Below, one piece after another: positions 7,908 through 15,496 of a stretch of DNA of 64,000 nt. Both the position numbers and the translations under genes were made by a program. Origin of the DNA: Streptomyces violaceusniger Tu 4113 (GTDB lineage: Bacteria; Actinomycetota; Actinomycetes; Streptomycetales; Streptomycetaceae); the NCBI RefSeq assembly GCF_000147815.2, contig NC_015957.1, positions 2,232,001 to 2,296,000 on the forward strand, in the 5' to 3' direction. Within the stretch, counting starts at the first letter, position 1; the number at the start of each line of letters is the position of its first letter. Under the pieces are notes generated by a model, which saw only the letters and a program-made list of their open reading frames with translations, did not search any database and was not told the origin of the DNA.

Positions 7908-8624
7908 ATGCGGCAGACGACCAGCCCCGCCAGGCTCGCGGCGTGCCGCAGCCTGGGCGCCGTCGTTCTGCTCGCCTTCTTCGCGCTGCTGCACGCGACC
8001 TCAGCCCAGGGCCCTCACACCTGGCCGCCCTCGGACGGCTGCCGGCAGCGTGCCGCCGTCGTGAGGGAGCACACGTGTGATCTGACGCCGGCCGCCGTAG
8101 CGACCGGCCTGGGTGCCGACGAGCATCACGACGGGGACGCCTCGCAGTCCTGCGACGCCTCCGCCCCCGGACCGCGGCAGTCCGCCTATGTGTCCCCGGC
8201 GCACACGGTGGCCGGCACGGCTGCCGACACCGGGGCGGGCGGATCGGTGCACGGCGGGATGTCCGGTGCGGCGCGCTCCGTCGCCCCCGTCTCCCCATCG
8301 GCTGCCGTGTCCTTGGCGGCCGCCGAGGCGTCCGGTCCCGTCGCGGCGGTGGGGGAGGAGGTGGCCGTACTGGGCGCCGCGCTCTCGGTCGCCGTCGGGC
8401 CCGGGCCGACCGGCTCGGCGCCCGGGGCCGCGGCCTTCAGCTCCAGGAGCGCGGCGGGCTGCTCGGGCTCCATGCCGGCGAAGGCGCCGACGGCGTCAGC
8501 CGTTCCCGTCGGCGGGAGCGGTTTCTCGGCCGGGCTGGAACAAACGCGGGGCAGCGTGGCAGCCACGGTGTTACTCCAGCGGATACGCGGCGGAGAGCGA
8601 ATCGGCCCCAAGGTGGACAGGTAG
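7908..8624 (+). CDS. Cys-containing secreted protein of unknown function
   Basis: A 238-residue protein starting at ATG 7908, with GAGGAGA at about 7897-7903. The N-terminal hydrophobic stretch AVVLLAFFALLHATSAQG reads as a signal peptide with cleavage near ATSA-QG. The mature part has scattered Cys (SDGCRQR, HTCDL, QSCDAS) and His, then a long Ala/Gly/Val/Pro-rich low-complexity region, and a short basic tail. I recognise no family. The gene ends one base before a possible CsoR-type operator and just upstream of the permease at 8753, so it belongs to the copper-themed cluster. It is divergent from the DUF6153-like gene, with about 235 bp between the starts. Confidence 0.55.
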   Translation: MRQTTSPARLAACRSLGAVVLLAFFALLHATSAQGPHTWPPSDGCRQRAAVVREHTCDLTPAAVATGLGADEHHDGDASQSCDASAPGPRQSAYVSPAHTVAGTAADTGAGGSVHGGMSGAARSVAPVSPSAAVSLAAAEASGPVAAVGEEVAVLGAALSVAVGPGPTGSAPGAAAFSSRSAAGCSGSMPAKAPTASAVPVGGSGFSAGLEQTRGSVAATVLLQRIRGGERIGPKVDR

Positions 8625-8644
8625 GTACACCCCAGGGTGGATAC
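8625..8644. promoter_or_regulatory. Possible copper-repressor (CsoR-like) operator
   Basis: GTACACCCCAGGGTGGATAC is an imperfect palindrome (GTA..ACCC/GGGT..TAC), reminiscent of mycobacterial CsoR sites. It lies about 110 bp before the permease start. It is weaker than the TACCC-N5-GGGTA sites at 13623 and 15264. Confidence 0.35.
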
Positions 8645-8752
8645 AGGCGCCTGGGCCAGAGGCGGCGACCTTAACCCCGGCCCGACGAACCCGCACCCCA
8701 AAGAAGGCGCGTCCCTCGGGTTACGTCGCGCTTGGGCAGGAAGCCTGCACAG

Positions 8753-9958
8753 ATGCACGCCGTACTGCACGCACTGTCGATCGCCGGGTCCATGACCTGG
8801 GAGATCACCTGGGCCCTGATCCTGGGCTTCGCCCTGTCCGCCGTCGTCCAGGCCGTGGTCCGCAAATCCACCATCGTCGCCCTGCTCGGTGACGACCGGC
8901 CCCGCACCCTCGCCGTCGCCGCGGGGCTGGGAGCCGCCTCCTCGTCCTGCTCGTACGCGGCGGTCGCGCTGGCCCGCTCGCTGTTCCGTAAGGGCGCGAA
9001 CTTCACCGCCGCGATGGCCTTCGAGATCGCCTCCACCAACCTCGTCGTCGAACTCGGCGTGATCCTGGCCCTGCTGATGGGGTGGCAGTTCACCGCCGCC
9101 GAGTTTATCGGCGGCCCCATCATGATCATCATGCTGGCCGTCCTGTTCCGGCTGTTCCTGCGCGACAAACTGGTGCGCCAGGCACGGGAGCAGGCAGAAC
9201 GGGGCCTGGCCGGCTCGATGGAGGGCCACGCAACGATGGACATGTCCGTCCACCGGGAAGGCTCCTTCACCCGGCGCCTGTTCTCCCGGGAAGGCTTGAC
9301 CTCGACCGCGCACGTCTTCGTCATGGAGTGGGCGGCGATCCTGCGAGACCTGGTGGTCGGCCTGCTCATCGCCGGTGCCATCGCCGCCTGGGTACCCGAC
9401 TCGTTCTGGCGCACCTTCTTCTTCGACAGCCACCCACTCGCGTCCAAGCTGTGGGGCCCGCTCGTCGGCCCGCTGGTGGCCATCGCCTCGTTCGTCTGTT
9501 CCATCGGCAACGTGCCGCTCGCGGTAGTGCTGTGGAAGGGAGGCATCAGCTTCGGCGGCGTCGTGGCGTTCATCTTCGCCGACCTGCTGATCCTGCCGAT
9601 CCTCAACATCTACCGGAAGTACTACGGCGCCAAGACGGCCGCCTTCCTCCTCGGCACCTTCTACCTCGCGATGGTCATCGCCGGATATATCGTCGAGTTC
9701 GCCTTCGACGGCCTCGGCCTGATCCCGGACCAGACCGATGCGAAAATCCCCATGGAAGGCATCAGCTGGAACTACACCACCTGGCTCAACATCGCCTTCC
9801 TCACCCTGGCCGCAGCCCTCCTCGTGCGCTTCGTGCGGACCGGCGGGCTGTCCATGCTCCGCATGATGGGTGGCTCACCCGACACCGGTCACGACCACCC
9901 AGGCCACACGCAGCACCCGCACGAAACGGGTGACGCCCACGGCGGGCACCACCACTGA
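8753..9958 (+). CDS. Permease of the DUF318/ArsP-like family, His-rich tail
   Basis: A 401-residue polytopic membrane protein with about eight hydrophobic segments in two repeats. The two family Cys motifs are present: SSSCSYAAVALA (about residues 63-74) and SFVCSIGNVPLA (about 242-253). Relatives (DUF318, ArsP) export organoarsenicals or other soft-metal compounds through paired cysteines. The last 25 residues are rich in His, Gly and Asp (GHDHPGHTQH ... GGHHH), a likely metal-binding tail. I use ATG 8753; the frame opens at a TTG (8732), but that codon overlaps the ribosome-binding-like GGCAGGA. Metal efflux in the neighbouring copper gene set is inferred, not proven. Confidence 0.8.
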   Translation: MHAVLHALSIAGSMTWEITWALILGFALSAVVQAVVRKSTIVALLGDDRPRTLAVAAGLGAASSSCSYAAVALARSLFRKGANFTAAMAFEIASTNLVVELGVILALLMGWQFTAAEFIGGPIMIIMLAVLFRLFLRDKLVRQAREQAERGLAGSMEGHATMDMSVHREGSFTRRLFSREGLTSTAHVFVMEWAAILRDLVVGLLIAGAIAAWVPDSFWRTFFFDSHPLASKLWGPLVGPLVAIASFVCSIGNVPLAVVLWKGGISFGGVVAFIFADLLILPILNIYRKYYGAKTAAFLLGTFYLAMVIAGYIVEFAFDGLGLIPDQTDAKIPMEGISWNYTTWLNIAFLTLAAALLVRFVRTGGLSMLRMMGGSPDTGHDHPGHTQHPHETGDAHGGHHH

Positions 9959-10149
9959 AGAGGAAGAGGCGGCCTCCACCCGCGGGGGAGGCATCCGCCC
10001 GGGGCCGATCCGCGAGACACCGCGGACACGCCGAGCTCTCCTCGGTGCCGGCCCCGCGGGCGGACCGCATCGGCGAACTCACCGCGAGCGGGTCGTCCGA
10101 GTCGACCGGCGCGATCGCGCAGCCGGGCTGGTTGGTGGGCAGCGGTCGT

Positions 10150-10326
10150 GGAGGGCAAGTCGGCAGTGGCGGTGAGGGCGTACGGGCAGTACGCCGCCAG
10201 CTCGTCGGGCGGGAGGCCGCCCCGCACCTCCCCGTCGGCCAGCAGGCCCGTGAACAGTTCGGTGAGCCGCTGCTGCGCCGGGGCGATGTGGTCGCCGCGG
10301 TACAGCAGGGCGGACAGCTCGGTGGA
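10150..10326 (-). pseudogene. Degenerate C-terminal fragment of a TetR-type regulator
   Basis: One minus-strand frame encodes a segment typical of the ligand domain of Streptomyces TetR proteins (QQRLTELFTGLLADGEV, then GLPPDELAAYCPYALTATAD). Upstream residues resembling AAVRRCGELEQA are in a second frame, and the sequence after ADLPS continues in a third, so at least two frameshifts are needed. No HTH is left. I read it as the decayed end of a regulator gene. The remainder of 9959-10447 holds nothing else I can support. Confidence 0.4.
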
Positions 10327-10447
10327 GCCGGTGCGCCGACGGTGGTGGGAGAATGATCGCCTGCTCCAGCTCGCCGCATCTTCGCACCGCGGCCGCCTCC
10401 GTCTGTGAACCCTGAGCGGCATCGTACTTCCCCTTTCGGTGAATGCC

Positions 10448-10585
10448 ATGAGCGGGAGCCCGATAGTGCTCCAGACGATGACCCCGATATCCGCTCTGGC
10501 AGGCGTGGCCTGGGGATTCTTCGCCTATGGGACGGAGCGAGTGGCGACGACTCGGCCTGCGGGATTCAGTGGCGCACGATGCTGA
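10448..10585 (+). CDS. Possible 45-residue membrane peptide
   Basis: A short frame from ATG 10448 to TGA 10583-10585 with one hydrophobic stretch (ISALAGVAWGFFAYG), located 66 bp before the DUF305 gene. No clear ribosome binding site is seen, and it may be chance or a remnant. Confidence 0.2.
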   Translation: MSGSPIVLQTMTPISALAGVAWGFFAYGTERVATTRPAGFSGARC

Positions 10586-10651
10586 ACCGGCTGCACGGGT
10601 ACTCGCCCGGTCCCTGCACTTTCCGTCAGCCAGAGCAGGAGGTTTCCGATC

Positions 10652-11278
10652 ATGAAGGCAGCCCGTTCCCTCCCCCTTCGCGCCGCGCTGGTGGCTGCTA
10701 CAGCGGCGGCCGCGCTTCTCGTGTCCGCCTTCGGCGGCTACCACACCACCGGGGCCACTGCCACTCTCGGCGCCACTGCATCCGCCGAAGTGGAAACCCA
10801 CGCCGACAAACACAATCAGGCCGACGTCACGTTCGCCCAGACGATGATCCTGCACCACCGCCAGGCGATCGCGATGGCGGAAATGGCCCGGACACGCGCC
10901 TCCTCCAGTGATGTCAAGGCCCTCGCGGTGAAGATCAAGAAGGAGCAGGCACCAGAGATCCGGACCATGGCCGGCTGGCTGAATGCCTGGGGTGAAAAGG
11001 TCCCACGAGGCAGGTACGCCATGCGCCACGGCCATCCCTCGGGCATGGCAGGCATGATGAACAAGAAGGAGATGCACGCACTGAACCGCGCCTCCGGCAA
11101 GTCCTTCGACACCATGTTCCTGACCATGATGATCAAGCACCACGAAGGCGCGGTCCAGATGGCCAAAGCCGAGAAAAAGCACGGTTCCTACGGTCCGGCC
11201 AAGGCACTCGCCAACCGCATCGTCATCACCCAGACCGCTGAAATCGCCCAGATGCGGAAGATGCTCCGGACGAGCTGA
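10652..11278 (+). CDS. DUF305 secreted protein
   Basis: A 208-residue protein starting at ATG 10652 with GCAGGAGG eight bases upstream. Signal peptide: basic MKAARSLPLR, then a long Ala/Val hydrophobic core, with cleavage near TASA. It has both DUF305 signatures, FAQTMILHHRQAIAMAEMA (about 61-79) and FLTMMIKHHEGAVQMAKAE (about 154-172). DUF305 is a ferritin-like four-helix domain with HHxxAxxMA repeats and is commonly found beside copper oxidases and copper-export genes; a role in binding copper or other metals outside the membrane is inferred. It converges on the multicopper oxidase gene. Confidence 0.9.
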   Translation: MKAARSLPLRAALVAATAAAALLVSAFGGYHTTGATATLGATASAEVETHADKHNQADVTFAQTMILHHRQAIAMAEMARTRASSSDVKALAVKIKKEQAPEIRTMAGWLNAWGEKVPRGRYAMRHGHPSGMAGMMNKKEMHALNRASGKSFDTMFLTMMIKHHEGAVQMAKAEKKHGSYGPAKALANRIVITQTAEIAQMRKMLRTS

Positions 11279-11346
11279 CCCCGAGCCGCCGGGGCCGCTG
11301 ATCGCCCCCACTGCGTGGCCTCTGGACGAGCCCGCCCTCCGGCGGA

Positions 11347-11368
11347 CCCGTCCCTGCGGGCAGACGGG
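11347..11368. terminator. Weak hairpin between DUF305 and oxidase genes
   Basis: CCCGTC (11347-11352) and GACGGG (11363-11368) with a 10-base loop, lying between two convergent stop codons (11278 and 11374). Confidence 0.35.
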
Positions 11369-11373
11369 CGCGG

Positions 11374-13023
11374 TCAGGATTGGTAGGCCACCAGGGCCAT
11401 CATCCCCGCCTCGCCGTGGTAGGCGTTGTGGCAGTGCAACAGCCATTGGCCGGGGTTGTCCGCGTCGAAGACGACGGACACCTTCTTCTTGGGCAGCACG
11501 ATGGTGGTGTCCTTGCGCGGCCCGGTGCTGCCGAGTTGGTAGGTGTGGCCATGGAGATGCATGGGATGCCACATGTCGGTGGTGTTGACGAAGTCCAGCC
11601 GCACCCGCTGGCCCGCCTCGACATGCAGCGGACTCGCATCCGGGTTGTTCATGTCGAACCTCTTACCGTTGATGGCCCAGTTGTACTTGTCCATACCGCC
11701 GGTCAGGTCGATGCGGTGGACCCGGTCCGTCTTCTTCGGCGACAGCCGCACATCATCGGCGGCGCGCAGTTGGGACGCGCTCGTGATCAGGCCGTCCAGT
11801 TCCTTGGGCCGGACGGTCGGGGACGGCTTGCTGCCCGAGCCAGTGCGGATCAGCGCCATGGCGCTCGCCTTCTTGCCCTCGGCCAGCGCGACCAGGGGGA
11901 AGACACCGTCATCGAGGGTGACCAGGACGTCGTAGCGCTCCCCCATGCCGATCAGCAGCGCGTCAGTCTGATGGCGCTCGACGGGGTACCCGTCCGTGTG
12001 GGTGACGGTCAGCTTGTGACCGCCCAGCGCCACCCGGTACGCGGTGTCCGAGCCCGCGTTGACGATCCGCAGCCGTACGCGCTTGCCCGGCTTGCCAGTG
12101 TAGACGTCCGGGTCCTGCGGAACCCTTCCGTTGATCAGGTGGTAGGGGTACTTCACATCCCCCGCGTCGCCACCGAGGAGTTCACTGTCGGCGCCCATGA
12201 GCATGAACTTCATCGACATACCGCCGGTGGAGTCCGAGGGAGACGGCGACGGGCTCATGTCCATGCCGCCCATATCGTGGCCACCCGAGCTTTCAGGGCC
12301 GGGGCTGCTGCCGCCCATACCGCCCATACCGCCGTGGTCCATCCCGCCCATACCCTGCTTGAGCTCCGCGAATGCCTCGTCCGGGGTGCCGGTGACGCCA
12401 TCGAGCCAGTCGTCGAGGACGACGACCCACTCATCGTCGTAGGACAACGGTTCCTTCGGGTCCTCGACGATCAGCGGGGCGTGCAGGCCGCGGTCGAGTT
12501 GGACGCCGACGTGGGGGTGGAAGAAGTACGTGCCGGGTGCGTCGGCGATGAAGCGGTAGGCGAAGGCCGATCCGGCGCGGACCGCCTGTTGGGTGGCCGG
12601 GGGGACGCCGTCCATGTCGTTGCGCAGGGCGAGGCCGTGCCAGTGAATGGATGTGATGGTCTTGCCCGGCAGCTGATTGTTCAGCTCGGCGGCCAAGATA
12701 TCCCCGGCCGTAAGGCGGATCTCCTTACCCGGGGCCTGCCCGTCGAAGGCCCAGGTCCTGGCCATGACCCCGCCGCCCAGGTCGAGCCTGACGGGTGTGG
12801 CGGTCAGGCTTCGCTTCATCACCTTGCCAGTGGACGAGCGCTTCTTCTCCACGCGAGTGACCGCTGAACCAGAGGGACTGACCAGGCCGGGGGTACCGGC
12901 GGAGCCGGAGGCGTTGTTGCAGGCGGCGAGCGCACCGGTACCGGCCGCCCCCAGGCCGGCCAGCAGGATGGATCGGCGATTGATGCTGTTCACAGAGGTG
13001 GTGTCCTTGTCTCGATATGCCAT
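11374..13023 (-). CDS. Tat-exported lipoprotein multicopper oxidase
   Basis: A 549-residue three-domain multicopper oxidase. The N-terminus has a twin-arginine motif (NRRSILLAG, 15-23) and a lipobox LAAC (32-35), so it should be exported folded and lipid-anchored. All four copper motifs are present: HWHG (127-130), HPHV (169-172), HPMHLHGH (486-493) and HCHNAYHGEAGMM (530-542), the last with the type-1 Cys and Met. A Met/His-rich insert (about 225-275, repeated GGM and MDHGGM) resembles copper-binding loops of CueO/CopA-type cuprous oxidases. The likely role is oxidation of Cu(I) to Cu(II) outside the cell. GTG 12993 with AAGGA upstream is an alternative start. Confidence 0.92.
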   Translation of the reverse strand: MAYRDKDTTSVNSINRRSILLAGLGAAGTGALAACNNASGSAGTPGLVSPSGSAVTRVEKKRSSTGKVMKRSLTATPVRLDLGGGVMARTWAFDGQAPGKEIRLTAGDILAAELNNQLPGKTITSIHWHGLALRNDMDGVPPATQQAVRAGSAFAYRFIADAPGTYFFHPHVGVQLDRGLHAPLIVEDPKEPLSYDDEWVVVLDDWLDGVTGTPDEAFAELKQGMGGMDHGGMGGMGGSSPGPESSGGHDMGGMDMSPSPSPSDSTGGMSMKFMLMGADSELLGGDAGDVKYPYHLINGRVPQDPDVYTGKPGKRVRLRIVNAGSDTAYRVALGGHKLTVTHTDGYPVERHQTDALLIGMGERYDVLVTLDDGVFPLVALAEGKKASAMALIRTGSGSKPSPTVRPKELDGLITSASQLRAADDVRLSPKKTDRVHRIDLTGGMDKYNWAINGKRFDMNNPDASPLHVEAGQRVRLDFVNTTDMWHPMHLHGHTYQLGSTGPRKDTTIVLPKKKVSVVFDADNPGQWLLHCHNAYHGEAGMMALVAYQS

Positions 13024-13086
13024 TCAGGTCACATGCGGACATGGCTCCTCGCGCCACTGCTGGACGGGGAAGCCACGGGGCGCGGC

Positions 13087-13593
13087 CTAAATGCGCAAAC
13101 GAGAAAGGAGAGAGAGAACGTCAGGCGGTGCGCGCTCCGCCGTGCCGGAGGCACCGCGCTCGGAGACGGCTGCGTGCGAGGCGGCGTCGCGTTCGCCGTA
13201 CGACATCGCAGGCGGCGCCGTGAGCTTGAGCGTGTCGACACTGGAGGCGGAACAGTGCTCGACGCCCATACCACCGCAGGCCATCTTCCCGTCCCCATAC
13301 ATGACCGGATTGGCCTGGAGTTGCGTCCGCGGAGCCGCAGGGCCCGCCGGAGCGTCGGTGGCGGCCGGCGCGGCCTCCCTGTGGGCCTCGTGCTCGGCGG
13401 CGTCCATAGGCATGGCCATGGCGGCCATCGCACGCGAAGCATCCGGCGAAGTCGAGGTCATCACCGAGATCGCCTGGTGGTGTACCAGGACGGCGATCAC
13501 CATGAACAGGGCGACGGCGGCAGCGCGAGCCCAGCGGACGGCACCACTATGGGTGCGGGTCAGCCGGACTTTCCACACGGTCATCGCTTCCAC
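13087..13593 (-). CDS. DUF6153 family small secreted protein
   Basis: A 168-residue protein with one N-terminal hydrophobic segment (ARAAAVALFMVIAVLVHH), then a Met/His/Ala-rich mature part with two Cys (CGGMGVEHC) and the end pattern APPDVLSLLSRLRI typical of this Streptomyces family. The GTG at 13593 has AGGGAG five bases upstream; ATG 13584 with AGGTGG is an alternative. It is in the same direction as, and 63 bp ahead of, the multicopper oxidase, and is probably its operon partner. A TACCC-N5-GGGTA palindrome lies 30-44 bp upstream of the start, suggesting copper-dependent control of both. Confidence 0.65.
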   Translation of the reverse strand: MEAMTVWKVRLTRTHSGAVRWARAAAVALFMVIAVLVHHQAISVMTSTSPDASRAMAAMAMPMDAAEHEAHREAAPAATDAPAGPAAPRTQLQANPVMYGDGKMACGGMGVEHCSASSVDTLKLTAPPAMSYGERDAASHAAVSERGASGTAERAPPDVLSLLSRLRI

Positions 13594-13622
13594 CTAGGCT
13601 CCCTGGCAGCGGACCGCTAATA

Positions 13623-13637
13623 TACCCGTGGGGGGTA
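13623..13637. promoter_or_regulatory. CsoR-type copper operator
   Basis: TACCC-N5-GGGTA on 13623-13637, 30-44 bp upstream of the DUF6153 gene start (13593, minus). It has the same arms and spacing as the site at 15264-15278. Matching to CsoR is from memory of actinobacterial copper operators. Confidence 0.5.
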
Positions 13638-13755
13638 GGTCACCGCACACCCCTCCCTTCGACCCGATGCGGGAGCGCAGCCCGCCGCGTAGGAGCATCC
13701 CCGCAGTAGCTGGATGTGGCGGTGTCCCGAGGACGCCACCCATGGGGCCGCAGGA

Positions 13756-14019
13756 TCAGTCGTGAGCGACGAGAACGACCGGACACACCGCATGGTGAAT
13801 GGCAGCATGAGCTACGGGTCCGAATGGCCGGCCCCGGGGTGCGGTGATGTGGCCTACGGCCGACGACCGGGAGCCCGGAGCCGTGCACACCACGGCGCGA
13901 GCAGCACTGTTGAAGATGGTTTCGTCCACCACTCGCACGTCAGGGAGCTTCTCCCGCCACGGGCGCAGTGCCTCCCGAAGTCCCCGGTTCTCGTGGACAA
14001 AGCCACGTGGTCGAAGACC
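13756..14019 (-). pseudogene. C-terminal remnant of a universal stress protein
   Basis: An open minus-strand frame of about 87 residues carrying the second half of a UspA domain: a helix (NRGLREALRPWREKLPDVRV), the strand/turn VVCTAPGSRSSAVGHIT and the end GRPFGPVAHAAIHHAVCPVV, matching the UspA G-2X-G-9X-G(S/T) nucleotide loop only loosely because a Gly is missing. A TGA at 14020-14022 blocks the frame and no upstream half is present. It is a truncated gene. Confidence 0.55.
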
Positions 14020-14051
14020 TCACCGTCGCATCACGTCCCCGCGCAGTGACT

Positions 14052-15167
14052 CTACGGGCGCGGCTCGAATGCCGAATCTTCGCCCACCACGGTCAGGTCG
14101 TCGCCCAGGGCTGCGGCGATTTCGGCGGCCCGGGAGTGATCGTCCAATCGGCGCGTCAGGTAGGCGCAGGCGTGGTGATGCCGGAGTGACCACCAGGCCA
14201 CGGAGCCGCCGATCCCACCTTTGGCGATCTTGCCCTTGTCGCGTACGAAGCCCAGTGTCCAGGTGATCTCAGTGCCGAAGACCTCGTCGTAGTCAGTGAC
14301 TTGGGAGGCGAGGAGCTCGGTGTGCAGCCTAGGCCCGAGCAGTTCTCGTACCGGTCCGTCCTCGTTGGTGAGATGGGAGAAGAACGCAGCCATTGCCGTC
14401 GCGGTCGTGTGCAGGTTGACTGCTCCGAAGACCGATTGCCGCCAGGCCCGGGAGTTGACCCGCTCCGTGTCCAGGGCTCCGGCGGGGATCTGAAGCCACG
14501 GTGCCGCGTGGAGTAGCTGCGGCCAGTTCGGGTCCGCGTACTCCAGGTCGGCGACGCGGTTCAGTGCGTGATCCGGCACGCCGAACCAGGCGTCGAGGTT
14601 CAGTGCGGGCCGCACCGTATCGTTGAATATCTCTCCCAGCGTTGCCCCGGCGCCCGCGCGCAGGATGCCGTCGACCAGGTGGCCGTAGGTCAGCGCGTGT
14701 TCCCCGAGTGATGCCCCGGGAACGTACTCCGGCGCCGCCTGTGCCAGGCTTACCCGCAGCCCGCTGTCATCCAGCAGTTCAAGACCTGCGGCTTCGGGTC
14801 CGAAGCGCGGCTGACCCGCCCGGTGTGTGAGCACATGACGGAGGGTGGTCCGCTCCTTGCCCCGGACCCCGTACTCGCTCCAGTACCTGGCGATCGGCTC
14901 GTCCAGTGCCAGCGCACCGTCGCGAACCGCCACCAGGGCGGCGAGCGTGACGAACGACTTGGACAGCGAGTATGGCTGGACCAGCGTGTCGCCACGCCAG
15001 GGACGGCTCCGTCCGGCATCAACCCACCCCGCGTTCAGCCGTACGACCTCGCGGCCCTCCCGCCAGACCGATACGCCTGCCCCTGTTTCCAGGCCGCTGT
15101 CCACTAGCCGCTGGAAGACCTGACGCACCGCGTCATACCCGTCCTCAGCGAAACCCTCAACGTTCAT
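14052..15167 (-). CDS. Serine hydrolase, class C beta-lactamase/EstB fold
   Basis: A 371-residue protein of the beta-lactamase (PF00144) superfamily. The nucleophile motif SxxK is S67-L-S-K70 in PYSLSKSF. The second motif reads Y161-G-H (usually YxN), and a Gly-rich strand KGGIGGSVAWW near 318-328 takes the place of the KTG/HTG box. The variant second motif fits esterases and peptidases of the family better than true beta-lactamases. No signal peptide is seen, so it is probably cytoplasmic. The start at 15167 gives a family-typical N-terminus. A CsoR-like palindrome lies 97-111 bp upstream, but a link to copper is not established. Confidence 0.82.
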   Translation of the reverse strand: MNVEGFAEDGYDAVRQVFQRLVDSGLETGAGVSVWREGREVVRLNAGWVDAGRSRPWRGDTLVQPYSLSKSFVTLAALVAVRDGALALDEPIARYWSEYGVRGKERTTLRHVLTHRAGQPRFGPEAAGLELLDDSGLRVSLAQAAPEYVPGASLGEHALTYGHLVDGILRAGAGATLGEIFNDTVRPALNLDAWFGVPDHALNRVADLEYADPNWPQLLHAAPWLQIPAGALDTERVNSRAWRQSVFGAVNLHTTATAMAAFFSHLTNEDGPVRELLGPRLHTELLASQVTDYDEVFGTEITWTLGFVRDKGKIAKGGIGGSVAWWSLRHHHACAYLTRRLDDHSRAAEIAAALGDDLTVVGEDSAFEPRP

Positions 15168-15262
15168 TGCGTCCGCCTCTATCTCTGATCAGGTAGCTGT
15201 CAGCCGAGTAGCTCGGACAACTTGCCGTTCCCTCAGGGATGCGCTCCTGAAACAGCAGAAGA

Positions 15263-15279
15263 ATACCCCTAGGGGGTAT
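15263..15279. promoter_or_regulatory. Near-perfect CsoR-type copper operator, orphan
   Basis: ATACCCCTAGGGGGTAT, 7-bp arms around TAG, containing the TACCC-N5-GGGTA core seen at 13623. The nearest downstream gene on the minus strand is the serine hydrolase (start 15167); on the plus strand there is no gene. The rest of 15168-15407 is featureless to me. Confidence 0.5.
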
Positions 15280-15407
15280 CCAGCCAGCAAGGTTGAGGCA
15301 AGAGGAAACGCCTGGTCGTTGAGGCGCAAGGGGTCGATTCGCTCGGGCCGGTCGGCAGAGCTCGTGGAGCGTAGCCCGTAGCCCGCTGCGGGCCCAAAGT
15401 TCCTGAG

Positions 15408-15496
15408 AAGTCCCAGAGACGCCGCCGCACCCCTTCCTGCTCCGCTACACCGCGGGTCAGTCGGGGTGCGGCGGCATTCGCTTATCAAATGTCGCG
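15408..15496. terminator. Terminator of murA paralogue, copy B of 90-bp element
   Basis: Perfect 13-bp arms GCCGCCGCACCCC (15421-15433) and GGGGTGCGGCGGC (15463-15475), loop 29 bases, immediately after the murA stop codon on the minus strand. See copy A at 4294-4383. Confidence 0.75.

Noticed and set aside
9801..11572. Long minus-strand frames spanning the DUF305 gene
   Set aside because: They run antisense to a gene with signal peptide, RBS and DUF305 motifs; their residues are Arg/His/Gly-rich shadow sequence. Only the TetR-like segment at 10150-10326 looked protein-like.
15340..15400. Possible tRNA or attachment site near the left end of murA2
   Set aside because: The region has short repeats (GTAGCCC) but no cloverleaf, anticodon stem or CCA-like end.
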